The notes beneath the pieces were generated by a model. The model had not been told where the DNA came from and made no database searches. It saw nothing but the letters and a program-made list of their open reading frames with translations. Positions 28,846 to 37,249 of a DNA stretch of 64,000 bases are shown in pieces. The DNA is taken from positions 292,650 through 356,649 of the forward strand of contig NZ_QXGH01000011.1 of NCBI RefSeq assembly GCF_003515065.1, given 5' to 3'. Position 1 is the stretch's first letter; every line of letters begins with the position of its first letter. This DNA comes from Nocardioides immobilis (GTDB taxonomy: Bacteria > Actinomycetota > Actinomycetes > Propionibacteriales > Nocardioidaceae). The translations under genes and the position numbers were made by a program.

Positions 28846-29340
28846 ATGTGCGCCATGAGGTTCCAGCAGACGGCGACGTACGACGCCCCCGTGGCGGACG
28901 TGTTCGCCATGCTCACCGACCCCGCCTGGCGGGAGAAGGTCGGCGTCGCGCAAGGCGTGGTGTCGTCCGACGTGACCGTCACTCCGGAGGGCACCGAGGG
29001 CCGCCGGGTCGTGATCGACCAGGTGCAGGACACCGAGGGGCTCCCGGCGATCGCCAAGAAGATCGCCGGTCCCACCACGCGCGCCATCGTCACCGAGGTC
29101 TGGTCCTCCCCCACGACGGGCACGATCGAGATCCTCGCGCCGGGCAAGCCGACCAAGGCGGTCGGCACGGTGTCCCTCGTCGCGGACGGGGACAGGACCC
29201 GTCACGTCACCGACTTGGAGGTCACCGTCAAGGTGCCGATCCTCGGGGGCAAGCTCGAACAAGTGATGGCCGACAACATCGGTCGGGGACTCGAGGTCGA
29301 GCAGGCCGTCGGCGTCGCCTGGCTGGAAGGAGACCGCTGA
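28846..29340 (+). CDS. DUF2505 family protein (first of tandem pair)
   Basis: A 164-residue protein of the SRPBCC-like DUF2505 family: FQQTATYDAPVADVFAML at the start, a strand-rich middle, and VEQAVGVAWLEGDR at the end. Members are small single-domain proteins presumed to bind a hydrophobic ligand; no enzymatic residue is evident. The ATG at 28846 is used here; the ATG at 28855 is an equally possible start. The second DUF2505 gene begins 1 bp after the stop. Confidence 0.85.
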   Translation: MCAMRFQQTATYDAPVADVFAMLTDPAWREKVGVAQGVVSSDVTVTPEGTEGRRVVIDQVQDTEGLPAIAKKIAGPTTRAIVTEVWSSPTTGTIEILAPGKPTKAVGTVSLVADGDRTRHVTDLEVTVKVPILGGKLEQVMADNIGRGLEVEQAVGVAWLEGDR

Positions 29341-29341
29341 A

Positions 29342-29827
29342 GTGGCAACCAGGATCGTGCACGAGCTGAAGTACGACGCACCGCTGGCCGACGTCGCCGC
29401 GATGCTCGCGGACCCGGCCTTCCGCAACGAGGTGTGCGTCGACCAGCGCGCGACCAAGCACTCGGTCTCCATCGAGGGCGTGCAGGGCGACCCGATGAAG
29501 GTCCAGATCGCGTACTCCCAGCCGACCGACCGGGTGCCGGGCTTCGCGAAGAAGTTCGTCGGCTCCGAGACCGACATCGTGCAGTCGGAGACCTGGCCCA
29601 GCCCGGAGCACGGCGACATCCACGTGACCATCCCCGGCAAGCCCGGCGAGCTGGTCGGCACCGCCGTGCTCACCGAGAAGGACGGCGTCACCACCGAGAC
29701 CGTCACCCTCGACATCACGGTCCGGATCCCGCTCATCGCCGGGAAGATCGAGGCGCTGATCGGCAAGATCTTCGGCAGCGCGATGCGGGCCGAGAACCGC
29801 ACCGGCGTGGCCTGGCTGGCCCGCTAG
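29342..29827 (+). CDS. DUF2505 family protein (second of tandem pair)
   Basis: A 161-residue paralogue of the preceding gene with the same order of motifs (LKYDAPLADVAAMLADPAF, TIPGKPGELVGTAVL, RTGVAWLAR). The GTG start follows the first gene's TGA by one base, so translation is coupled. The two differ at many positions, so the duplication is not recent. Function is unknown, perhaps ligand or lipid binding by analogy with START/SRPBCC folds. Confidence 0.87.
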   Translation: MATRIVHELKYDAPLADVAAMLADPAFRNEVCVDQRATKHSVSIEGVQGDPMKVQIAYSQPTDRVPGFAKKFVGSETDIVQSETWPSPEHGDIHVTIPGKPGELVGTAVLTEKDGVTTETVTLDITVRIPLIAGKIEALIGKIFGSAMRAENRTGVAWLAR

Positions 29828-29986
29828 CTACTGCGGGTCCGTCTCGGCTTCCTCGGCCTCCTCGCGCGCGTCCCTGCGGCGCTGGACGACGACCACCGCG
29901 CCGAGGATGAGGAACGGGCCGAAGGCCAGCACGATCGTCAGCACCTGCTCCACGGGGTGCAGGGTGCCGAGGTGCCAGGGAGTCAC
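29828..29986 (-). CDS. Small single-pass membrane protein, 52 residues
   Basis: Reading from a GTG at 29986 gives a short N-terminal segment (TPWHLGTLHPVEQ), one strongly hydrophobic helix (VLTIVLAFGPFLILGAVVVV), a basic stop-transfer stretch QRRRD, and an acidic tail ending at a TAG directly next to the stop of the DUF2505 gene. The topology is convincing, but the ribosome site is weak. I know no function. It is convergent with the DUF2505 pair and lies downstream of nothing obvious. Confidence 0.6.
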   Translation of the reverse strand: MTPWHLGTLHPVEQVLTIVLAFGPFLILGAVVVVQRRRDAREEAEEAETDPQ

Positions 29987-30046
29987 GGCGGTAGTTTCGC
30001 AGGTCTCGGGACAGACGCTGCGCGACCTCCTCGACCACCGAGATGA

Positions 30047-31675
30047 TCACCCCATGTACGGGTAGGTGTGGTCCTTCGGGGGCGACAGCGTCTCCTTGAT
30101 GGACCGCGGCGAGGTCCAGCGCAGCAGGTTGGACGCGGCGCCGGCCTTGTCGTTGGTGCCCGAGGCCCGGCCGCCGCCGAACGGCTGCTGGCCGACGACT
30201 GCGCCGGTGGGCTTGTCGTTGATGTAGAAGTTGCCGGCGGCGAACCGCAGGGTCATCCGCGCCCACCGGATCGCGGACCGGTCCTGGGCGATGATCGCGC
30301 CGGTCAGGGCGTACGGCGCCGCGGACTCGGCCTGCATCACGACCTTCTCGAAGTCGGCGTCGTCGTAGACGTGGATCGCGAGGATCGGCCCGAAGTACTC
30401 GGTCGTGAACATCTCGTCGGTCGGGTCCTCACCGACCACGATCGTCGGCCGGACGAACCAGCCGACCGCGTCATCCGTCGTACCGCCGGCGACGACCTGG
30501 AGGCCCGATGTCGCCTTCGCGCGCTCGATCGCAGCGGTGTGCTTCTTGAACGCCCGGTCGTCGATCACCGCGCCGAGGAAGTGGGAGAAGTCGGTGGGGT
30601 CACCCACCGACAGCGCGTCGGTCTTGGCGATCAGGTCGTCGCCCATCCGCTCCCACACCGACCGCGCGACGTAGGCGCGGGACGCCGCGGAGCACTTCTG
30701 TCCCGAGTACTCGAACGCACCGCGGATCAGCGCCGTCGTGACCACCTCGGGGTCGGCCGACGGGTGGGCGATCACGAAGTCCTTGCCGCCGGTCTCCCCG
30801 ACCAGCCGCGGATAGGTGCGGTACGACGGCAGGTTCGCGCCGACCGTCTGCCACAGCCGCTGGAACGTCGGGGTCGACCCGGTGAAGTGGATGCCGGCGA
30901 GGTCCGGGTGCGCGAGCGCGAACTCGGAGACCGCGAGCCCGTCACCCGGGAGCATGTTGATCACACCCGGCGGCATGCCGGCCTCGACCAGCAGCTCCAT
31001 CGTCAGTGACGCCGCGTGCTGCTGGGTCGGGCTCGGCTTCCAGATCACCGTGTTGCCCATCAGCGCCGGCGCCGTCGGCAGGTTGCCCGCGATCGCGGTG
31101 AAGTTGAACGGCGTGATCGCGTAGACGAAGCCCTCCAGCGGCCGGTGGTCCGTGCGGTTCCACACGCCCGGGCTGTTGGCGATCGGCTGCTCGGTCAGGA
31201 TCTGCTTGGCGTAGTGGACGTTGAACCGCCAGAAGTCGATCAGCTCGCACGCCGCGTCGATCTCCGCCTGGAACGCGGTCTTCGACTGGCCCAGCACCGT
31301 CGCGGCGTTCAGCCGCTGCCGCCACGGACCCGCCAGCAGCTCCGCCGCCTTGAGCAGGATCGCGCACCGCTCGTCGAACGGCATCGCCCGCCACTCAGGA
31401 GCGGCATCCGTCGCCGCATCGACCGCGCGCTGGGCGTCGGCCTGGGTGGCGTGCTTCAGCACGCCGAGCACATGGGCGTGGTCGTGCGGCTGGACGACCG
31501 CGAGCTCGGACCCGCCGCCCGCGACCCACTCACCGCCGATGTAGGCGTCCATCCGGTGCTCGGTCGCCTCCTGCCGGAGGATCTCGGCGGAGAGGGCGTC
31601 GCGCTCCGGGGTGCCGGGCGCATAGGTCAGGTTGGGCTCGTTCGTGGGAGCCGGGGGGAACGTGATGGCGTCCAT
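30047..31675 (-). CDS. pruA: L-glutamate gamma-semialdehyde (1-pyrroline-5-carboxylate) dehydrogenase
   Basis: A 542-residue aldehyde dehydrogenase of the P5C dehydrogenase type, oxidising glutamate semialdehyde to glutamate in proline breakdown. Visible motifs are ITPFNFTAIAGNLP, the NAD-binding HFTGSTPTFQRLW, VGETGGKDF with the general-base Glu, and YSGQKCSAASR with the nucleophilic Cys. I use the ATG at 31675; an in-frame TTG at 31696 adds seven residues but has no ribosome site. The large NAD-glutamate dehydrogenase 1.3 kb downstream would take the product on to 2-oxoglutarate. Confidence 0.95.
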   Translation of the reverse strand: MDAITFPPAPTNEPNLTYAPGTPERDALSAEILRQEATEHRMDAYIGGEWVAGGGSELAVVQPHDHAHVLGVLKHATQADAQRAVDAATDAAPEWRAMPFDERCAILLKAAELLAGPWRQRLNAATVLGQSKTAFQAEIDAACELIDFWRFNVHYAKQILTEQPIANSPGVWNRTDHRPLEGFVYAITPFNFTAIAGNLPTAPALMGNTVIWKPSPTQQHAASLTMELLVEAGMPPGVINMLPGDGLAVSEFALAHPDLAGIHFTGSTPTFQRLWQTVGANLPSYRTYPRLVGETGGKDFVIAHPSADPEVVTTALIRGAFEYSGQKCSAASRAYVARSVWERMGDDLIAKTDALSVGDPTDFSHFLGAVIDDRAFKKHTAAIERAKATSGLQVVAGGTTDDAVGWFVRPTIVVGEDPTDEMFTTEYFGPILAIHVYDDADFEKVVMQAESAAPYALTGAIIAQDRSAIRWARMTLRFAAGNFYINDKPTGAVVGQQPFGGGRASGTNDKAGAASNLLRWTSPRSIKETLSPPKDHTYPYMG

Positions 31676-31730
31676 GCTCCCGATGCTGTCAGACAATCAA
31701 CCGCGGCCCAACCACAGGGCGCCCGCCGGT

Positions 31731-33200
31731 TCAGCTCGTGGTGCCCTTGCCCTTCGGCTTCGTCCGGGCGTTCGTCGTACGACGACCGCGCGGCGCGCGC
31801 TGGCGCCCGGCGGACGACACCTCGAGCAGCTCGTCGAGCGCCTCGCGGAGGCAGATGCCGAGCAGGTCCGCGTCGGGCACGAGGTCGCGGTCAGCGGTGA
31901 TGCCGTAGAAGACGCCGCCGTTGTAGGACGTGACGCTGATGACCAGCGGGTGACCGGGAACGAGCGGGGCGACGGGATAGCTCGCCAGCATCTCCGCGCC
32001 CGCCGCGTAGAGCGGCGCCTGCGGCCCGGGGACGTTGGTCACCGACAGCTGGTAGCCGCGGCGCAGCTCGTCCGCCGCCACCCGCGAGCCGATCGCGTGG
32101 AAGGTCGTCGGCGCGAAGCCCGCGACGCCGGCCAGCCGGTTGGCCGCCACGCTGCGCCCGGTCTCCTTGTGGGCCTGGAACGAGTAGGAGACCTGGTGGA
32201 GGCGGACGACCGGGCTCGCCTCGCCGATCGGCAGGTCGACGAAGTGCGCCGCGATCTGGCTGCCGAGCGAGGTCGCCTCGAGCTCCTCGTCGATGACCGA
32301 CACCGGTACGACGGCCCGGACCTGCCGGATGCCGCCCATCGACTCGGCGCGGGTCATCAGCCACGACCGCAGGCCGCCGGTGACGGTCGCGAGGATGACG
32401 TCGTTGACCGTGCCACCGTGCGCCTGGCGGACCTTGCGGTAGTCGGACAGGCAGGTCTGCACGGTCACGACCCGGCGCTGCTGGGACAGCTCGCCGCTGA
32501 TCATCCCGCGGGACTTGGGTCGGCGCCCGGTGACCGCGCCGAGGACGCTGCGCACCCGCTTGGTGCGCTCGTCGACCTCGCGCACCATGGCCCGGCCGGT
32601 GCCGCGCACCGTGTTGACGACGGTCTGGCCGTCGATGATCGCGTCCCGCACCGCGCCGGCGACGAGCGCACCGGGCGCCGGGGCGCGCCGCGGCTCCCAG
32701 TCGTCGGGCTCGAACTCGCGCGGGGTGGGCTGGGCGTCGAGCAGAAGCTGCCCGAGGTCGACGGTGTGGACGCCGTCGACGAGCGCCTGGTGGGTCTTCG
32801 ACAGGATCGCGACCCGGCCATCCTCCAGGCCCTCGACGAAGTAGACCTCCCACAGCGGACGGGTCCGGTCGACCGGCCGGGAGACGATCCGCGACGCGAG
32901 CTCGAGGAGCTGGCCCGACGTACCCGGGCGCGGCAGCGCGGAGCGCCGGACGTGGAAGCCCAGGTCGAAGTTCTCGTCGTCGATCCAGAGCGGAGCCGCG
33001 AGGTGGCCCGGGACGACCTGGATCCGCTGGCGATAGCGCGGCACGAACGCGATCCGGTCGCGGATCAGCTCAACCAGGCGCGTGTAGTCGAATCCCGAGT
33101 CACCCGGGTCGAAGATCTCGATCGTGGCGTTGTGGAGCGGCGTCTCGGCGGTCTCGGAGGTCAAGAAAGCAAGGTCGCGTGCGCGTACACGATCGACCAC
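31731..33200 (-). CDS. WS/DGAT-family O-acyltransferase (wax ester/triacylglycerol synthase-like)
   Basis: A 489-residue protein of the bifunctional wax ester synthase/diacylglycerol acyltransferase family, with RARDLAFL at the start, RPLWEVYFVEGL, the active-site region, and a C-terminal SNVPGP-like TNVPGPQAPLY motif. The catalytic motif HHxxxDG reads HQALVDG (His137-Gln138, Asp142-Gly143), so the second His, usually taken as the base, is Gln. The GTG at 33200 is chosen because AAGGTAGG precedes it at good distance and the family begins there. It may still be active with altered chemistry, or have lost acyltransfer. It is divergent from the cupredoxin-like lipoprotein. Confidence 0.88.
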   Translation of the reverse strand: MVDRVRARDLAFLTSETAETPLHNATIEIFDPGDSGFDYTRLVELIRDRIAFVPRYRQRIQVVPGHLAAPLWIDDENFDLGFHVRRSALPRPGTSGQLLELASRIVSRPVDRTRPLWEVYFVEGLEDGRVAILSKTHQALVDGVHTVDLGQLLLDAQPTPREFEPDDWEPRRAPAPGALVAGAVRDAIIDGQTVVNTVRGTGRAMVREVDERTKRVRSVLGAVTGRRPKSRGMISGELSQQRRVVTVQTCLSDYRKVRQAHGGTVNDVILATVTGGLRSWLMTRAESMGGIRQVRAVVPVSVIDEELEATSLGSQIAAHFVDLPIGEASPVVRLHQVSYSFQAHKETGRSVAANRLAGVAGFAPTTFHAIGSRVAADELRRGYQLSVTNVPGPQAPLYAAGAEMLASYPVAPLVPGHPLVISVTSYNGGVFYGITADRDLVPDADLLGICLREALDELLEVSSAGRQRAPRGRRTTNARTKPKGKGTTS

Positions 33201-33333
33201 GGCACTACCTACCTTCTGCGACGAGCCCCCCGTCAAGCCCCACGACTTGTTGCGTGAGATTCTGGCAGAGGACTGTGGCCACAACGGTATTTGTCCGCGT
33301 GCGACGCGGGTGGCGCATGAGCAGGAGGATCAC

Positions 33334-33714
33334 GTGAGAGCTACGAAGGCGCAGTGGATCGCGCTCATCTGCCTCGTGGGAGCGGCACTTTCGGCGTGCG
33401 GCACCGACGACGGCTCCGACGGCGGCTCCGACGGCGACCAGGGATCGGAAGAGCCGGTCGTGGTCCAGATCACGTTCGAGGACGGCGAGGTGGAGCCCAA
33501 CGGCGACCGGATCGAGGTCGGGGCAGGCCAGCCGATCGACTTCGAGATCACCGCCGACGAGCCCGGCGCGATCCACATCCACTCCGACCCGGAGGAGGAG
33601 ATCACCTACGAGGCCGGCACGAGGACGTTCGAGATCGAGATCGCCCGTCCCGGGGTCGTCGAGGTCGAGTCGCACAACCTCGACCAGGTGATCGTCCAGC
33701 TCGAGGTGAAGTGA
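33334..33714 (+). CDS. Cupredoxin-like lipoprotein
   Basis: A 126-residue protein with a lipobox LSAC (Cys22), a Gly/Ser/Asp linker, and a beta-sandwich of cupredoxin type (VVVQITFEDGEVEP through VIVQLEVK). A HIHSD motif occupies the place of the first copper ligand and ESHN lies near the end, but the Cys and Met ligands of blue-copper proteins are absent. AGGAGG precedes the GTG start. The stop overlaps the start of the membrane protein gene (GTGA), so the two products should work together at the outer face of the membrane. Confidence 0.87.
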   Translation: MRATKAQWIALICLVGAALSACGTDDGSDGGSDGDQGSEEPVVVQITFEDGEVEPNGDRIEVGAGQPIDFEITADEPGAIHIHSDPEEEITYEAGTRTFEIEIARPGVVEVESHNLDQVIVQLEVK

Positions 33715-35048
33715 CAGGCGGGGTGCTCGAGGCTCATGGCATCGGCGGTCAGGCCGACCTCCCGATCTCGCTCGGCCTCGCGATCTCCGGCGCGGTGGCG
33801 GCTCTCGTCATCTCGTTCACCGTGCTGGTCGTCGCTTGGCGCACGCCCCGGTACGCCACCGGTCTGGAAGAGGTCGACGCCGAGCCCGGCGAGGAGACTT
33901 CGGTCTGGCGGGTCCTTCGGCTGGTGGGCCTCATCGTCCTGAGGCTGGTCGGCCTGATCGCCTTCGCCTTCACCGCCATGACCGCGGTCTTCGGCGAGGA
34001 CCAGCTCACCAACCCGTTCTTCGGCATCATCTACGTCTGGCTGTGGGTCGGCGTCGTGTTCGCGTCGCTGCTGTTCGGGCCGGTGTGGCGCGCGATCAGC
34101 CCGATGCGCACCATCAACTCAGCACTGGCCCGGGTCTCCGGCGGCGACCCCGAGCGCGGGGTGCTCGACTACCCGGCCTGGCTCGGCCATTGGCCGGCCG
34201 CGATCGGCCTCTACTCGTTCGTCTGGATGGAGCTGGTCAACCGGACCCCGACCGATCTCGGGACGGTCCGGCTGTGGTGTGCGATCTACGTCGCCGCGAT
34301 GCTCGTCGGCGGCGCCGTCTTCGGCTCCCGGTTCTACGAGAACGCCGACCCGTTCGAGGTCTACTCGACCCTCGCCGGGTCGCTGTCCGTCTGGGGCCGC
34401 GGCGAGGCGGGCGGCCCGGCGCTGCGGAGCCCGCTCGCGGGCGCGGCCACCATCCCGTCCCGGCCGGGCCTGGTCGCTGTCGTGGCCGTCCTGTTCGGCA
34501 GTACGGCGTTCGACTCGTTCCGCGAGTCGACGTACTGGATCCGCACGATCCAGGATGCGTCGGTCACCGGCTACACCCTCAACAACCTGGCGCTGCTCGG
34601 GTTCTGCGTCGGCGCCGGCCTGATCTTCGCCGCTGGAGCCGCCCTGACGGGCGTCGGCCCGGAGGTGCGCCGCGCCGAGCTGCCGCGCCGGCTGGCGCAC
34701 TCGATCGTGCCGATCGTCGCGGCCTACATCATCGCGCACTACCTCACGCTGTTCGTCGACGTCGGCACCCAGACGCTCGCCCGTGCCAGCGACCCGCTCG
34801 GCAAGGGCTGGGACATCTTCTGGACGGCCGGCGTCGAGCCGACGTACTGGTTCGCGTACCACCCGAGCGTGCTGGCCACGGTCAAGGTGCTGGCGGTGGT
34901 GATCGGCCACGTCGCCGCAGCCGTCGTCGCCCACGACCGCGCGATCGCGCTGCTCCCCCGCAAGCACCAGATCACCGGCCAGCTCCCGCTGCTCGCCGCG
35001 ATGGTGACGTTCACGGCCGGCGGGCTCTACCTGCTGTTCAGCGCGTAG
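33711..35048 (+). CDS. Polytopic membrane protein coupled to cupredoxin-like lipoprotein
   Basis: A 445-residue protein with about ten to eleven hydrophobic helices spread over the whole length. The GTG at 33711 overlaps the lipoprotein stop and has GAGGTGAA upstream. Conserved-looking polar features include FRESTYWIRT in a loop, YENADPFEVYS, and His residues in AYIIAHYLTLFVD and VIGHVAAAVVAHD within helices. I do not recognise a named family. The coupled cupredoxin domain suggests metal or redox-related transport. The gene ends 11 bp inside the convergent CpaE-like gene. Confidence 0.85.
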   Translation: MTGGVLEAHGIGGQADLPISLGLAISGAVAALVISFTVLVVAWRTPRYATGLEEVDAEPGEETSVWRVLRLVGLIVLRLVGLIAFAFTAMTAVFGEDQLTNPFFGIIYVWLWVGVVFASLLFGPVWRAISPMRTINSALARVSGGDPERGVLDYPAWLGHWPAAIGLYSFVWMELVNRTPTDLGTVRLWCAIYVAAMLVGGAVFGSRFYENADPFEVYSTLAGSLSVWGRGEAGGPALRSPLAGAATIPSRPGLVAVVAVLFGSTAFDSFRESTYWIRTIQDASVTGYTLNNLALLGFCVGAGLIFAAGAALTGVGPEVRRAELPRRLAHSIVPIVAAYIIAHYLTLFVDVGTQTLARASDPLGKGWDIFWTAGVEPTYWFAYHPSVLATVKVLAVVIGHVAAAVVAHDRAIALLPRKHQITGQLPLLAAMVTFTAGGLYLLFSA

Positions 35049-36252
35049 CGACGCGAAGCCCCGCCATCGCGTCGACCAGCCCGGCGACGGCGCGGGTCAG
35101 CGGTGACTCGCCGGACTCGACGAGGGTGCGGCCGGCGACCAGCGCCCGGTCGACCGCGGGCTGGTCGTCGGGCAGGAAGTGCACGCCCACGTTGTGACCG
35201 AAGCCGGCCAGCATGCTGACGACATCGGCCTCCCGCCAGCCGAGGGTGGGCCGCATCCGGTTGACCACCAGTCGGAGGACCGGGGCGGAGAGGAGCTCGT
35301 GGGCCTCGGTGACCGCGCGCGCGAGCCGGGCCAGCCCGACCGGGTCGGCGGAGCCGACGAGGAGGATCTCGTCGGCCGCCTCCAGCGCCTCGACGGTGAG
35401 CCCGTTGCGCTCGGGCCGCACCCCGACGTCGGCAACCGGGTCCTGCTCGACGCTGAAGCCCGTGTCGAGCACGACCTGGGCCTCGCGCCGGGCCTGCTCC
35501 ACGATCTCGGCGAGCGCGCCAGGACGCACCTCCACCCACCGGTCCGGACGGGGCAGCCCGGTGATCACCCGCAGGTGGTCGGTGAGCCGCCGCTGCACGG
35601 TCGCGAACCGTTCGTCGATCGAGCCCGCTGCGACCAGCCGGGCGGCCGACAGCAGCCCGGAGACCTCGTCGAGCACGCCGAGCTGCTGGGCGACGGCACC
35701 GCCGTAGGGATCGGCGTCGACGAGCAGCGTGGTCAGCCGACGCTGGGCCAGCTCCGCCGCGAGCGCCGTGGCGAGCGTGGTGCGTCCGGGGGCGCCACCC
35801 GGACCCCAGACCGCGATCACCCGGCCCGCCTGCGGAGCCGGCGCCGCCGCCCTCGGCGGTGGTTGCCCCGCGAGGGCCGCGACCGTCGGTGCCGCGGACA
35901 GCGCCGGGCCCGGGTCGCACACGACCGCGTCCGCGAGGTCGCCGAGGCGGTCGACGGCGACCACGGCGTCGATCCCGATCCGGTGGGCGCGGGCGCGCGC
36001 GACGTCGTCGTCGGCAGCGACAGCCACCGCGCGGACGCCGTACTGCCGGAGCTGGTCGACGACGGCGCCGTCGAGCCCGGGGAGCTCGGCGCCGAGCACG
36101 GCGACCTGGGCCTGGCCGGCGCTCGCGGCCGCCAGCAGGTCGTCGAGGTCGACGCAGCGCTTGAGCACGACGACGCCGGGGTGCTCGTTGAGGGCCGTCA
36201 GCGCGCGGCTCTCCCAGGCCGCGCCCGTCGACACGAGGAGGGTGACGATCAT
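35038..36252 (-). CDS. CpaE/TadZ-like ParA-superfamily ATPase
   Basis: A 404-residue protein with an N-terminal receiver-like domain (1-~110) and a C-terminal ParA/MinD-like domain. The Walker A loop is deviant (GPGGAPGRTTLA, about 150-161), with Arg in the place of Lys. LLVDADPYGG and VVLDTGFS follow. TadZ/CpaE proteins of Flp pilus systems share this layout and often have a weakened Walker A. No other tad genes are nearby. The ATG at 36252 comes 4 bp after the SAF-domain gene, so they form a pair. The localisation or regulatory role is inferred from family. Confidence 0.85.
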   Translation of the reverse strand: MIVTLLVSTGAAWESRALTALNEHPGVVVLKRCVDLDDLLAAASAGQAQVAVLGAELPGLDGAVVDQLRQYGVRAVAVAADDDVARARAHRIGIDAVVAVDRLGDLADAVVCDPGPALSAAPTVAALAGQPPPRAAAPAPQAGRVIAVWGPGGAPGRTTLATALAAELAQRRLTTLLVDADPYGGAVAQQLGVLDEVSGLLSAARLVAAGSIDERFATVQRRLTDHLRVITGLPRPDRWVEVRPGALAEIVEQARREAQVVLDTGFSVEQDPVADVGVRPERNGLTVEALEAADEILLVGSADPVGLARLARAVTEAHELLSAPVLRLVVNRMRPTLGWREADVVSMLAGFGHNVGVHFLPDDQPAVDRALVAGRTLVESGESPLTRAVAGLVDAMAGLRVATR

Positions 36253-36256
36253 CGGC

Positions 36257-36913
36257 TCAGGGCACCCGGACGATGCGGACGACGGGGTCGTCCTTCCCGT
36301 CGAGCTCGGCGAGGAACGTCCCCACGTCCGCCGGGTCGATCGCAAGGACCAGCTGGCGGGTGCCGGTGACGGCGAAGCTCTCCTCGACCGGCGGCGCGGC
36401 CACGACGGTGACGTGGAACAGGTCGGGTTCGGCGCCGGTGTCCCTGCCACCCCCGACCCACACGTCGACGACCGACCCGGCGTCGACGGTCGGCGGCACC
36501 CGGCCGGGCTCGAGGTCGACGGGGACTTCCACGGTGCCGACGTCCTGCGCGGTGTCGATCGCCGCCCGCGGCAGCAGCTCGCCGCCGCCGATCCCCCGCG
36601 ACAGCACGATGTCCGCGGGCAGCGGGTCGTCGGCCGGCAGGTACCGGTCGAGCTCCGCGTCGTCCGCGAACCGCACCCGGACGGCGACGACGTCGTCGGC
36701 GCCGATCGGCGCGCCGACGCCGTGGTCGTCGACGACCGCCCACACCGGGACCGCGTCGTCGGCCGCTGCCAGCAGCCGCGCACCGAGCACCACCGAACCG
36801 GCCACGATCAGCAGGCCGATCCACAACCGCGGGTCACGCCACCCCGCCCTGGTCACGCGCGTGGCGACCGGAGGCGTCGACGTGACCGTCTTCCCGAGAC
36901 TGGACACGTGCAC
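36257..36913 (-). CDS. SAF-domain (CpaB/RcpC-like) membrane protein
   Basis: A 218-residue protein with an N-terminal transmembrane helix (about 31-50) and an SAF domain (about 55-125: VVDDHGVGAPIGADDVVAV through LSRGIGGGELLPRAAI). A beta-rich C-terminal part resembling CpaB/RcpC proteins of Flp pilus assembly follows. It directly precedes the CpaE-like gene. The start is a GTG at 36913 with another two codons in. A solitary CpaB-CpaE pair without pilin or secretion ATPase is often seen in actinobacteria; its function there is unclear. Confidence 0.84.
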   Translation of the reverse strand: MHVSSLGKTVTSTPPVATRVTRAGWRDPRLWIGLLIVAGSVVLGARLLAAADDAVPVWAVVDDHGVGAPIGADDVVAVRVRFADDAELDRYLPADDPLPADIVLSRGIGGGELLPRAAIDTAQDVGTVEVPVDLEPGRVPPTVDAGSVVDVWVGGGRDTGAEPDLFHVTVVAAPPVEESFAVTGTRQLVLAIDPADVGTFLAELDGKDDPVVRIVRVP

Positions 36914-37008
36914 ATGATGCAGTCCCGCGGCCGTCTCGTCACCTGCCCGTCCACAGGTCCGCGGGGCGATGCTGCGATCGTGCGGCGCCGGATGGGACGA
37001 TGGTGGCC

Positions 37009-37245
37009 ATGGCCGGTACCCCGCGCTTCCTCACCCTCGCCGATGTCGCCGACGTGCTCAACACCTCGGGGGCGCAGGTCTACGCGATGGTGCGCCGCGG
37101 CGAGCTCCCCGCGATCAAGATCGGTGGCCGCGGGCAGTGGCGGGTCGAGGCCAGCAAGCTCGAGGAGTACATCCAGGGCGCCTACAAGGCCACCGAGGAG
37201 TACGTCGAGACGCACCCCTTCGTCGACTCCGACGTGCCGGAGTAG
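37009..37245 (+). CDS. Small MerR/excisionase-type DNA-binding protein (BldC-like)
   Basis: A 78-residue protein that is almost only a winged helix-turn-helix: FLTLADVADVLNTSGAQVYAMV, RRGELPAIKIGGRGQWRVEASKLEEYI. This matches the excisionase/BldC-type fold. It is probably a DNA-binding regulator or architectural protein. The ATG at 37009 is preferred over the one at 37000 by family length. The gene ends 5 bp before a 22-bp repeat array and is convergent with htrA. Confidence 0.9.
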   Translation: MAGTPRFLTLADVADVLNTSGAQVYAMVRRGELPAIKIGGRGQWRVEASKLEEYIQGAYKATEEYVETHPFVDSDVPE

Positions 37246-37249
37246 CCCA

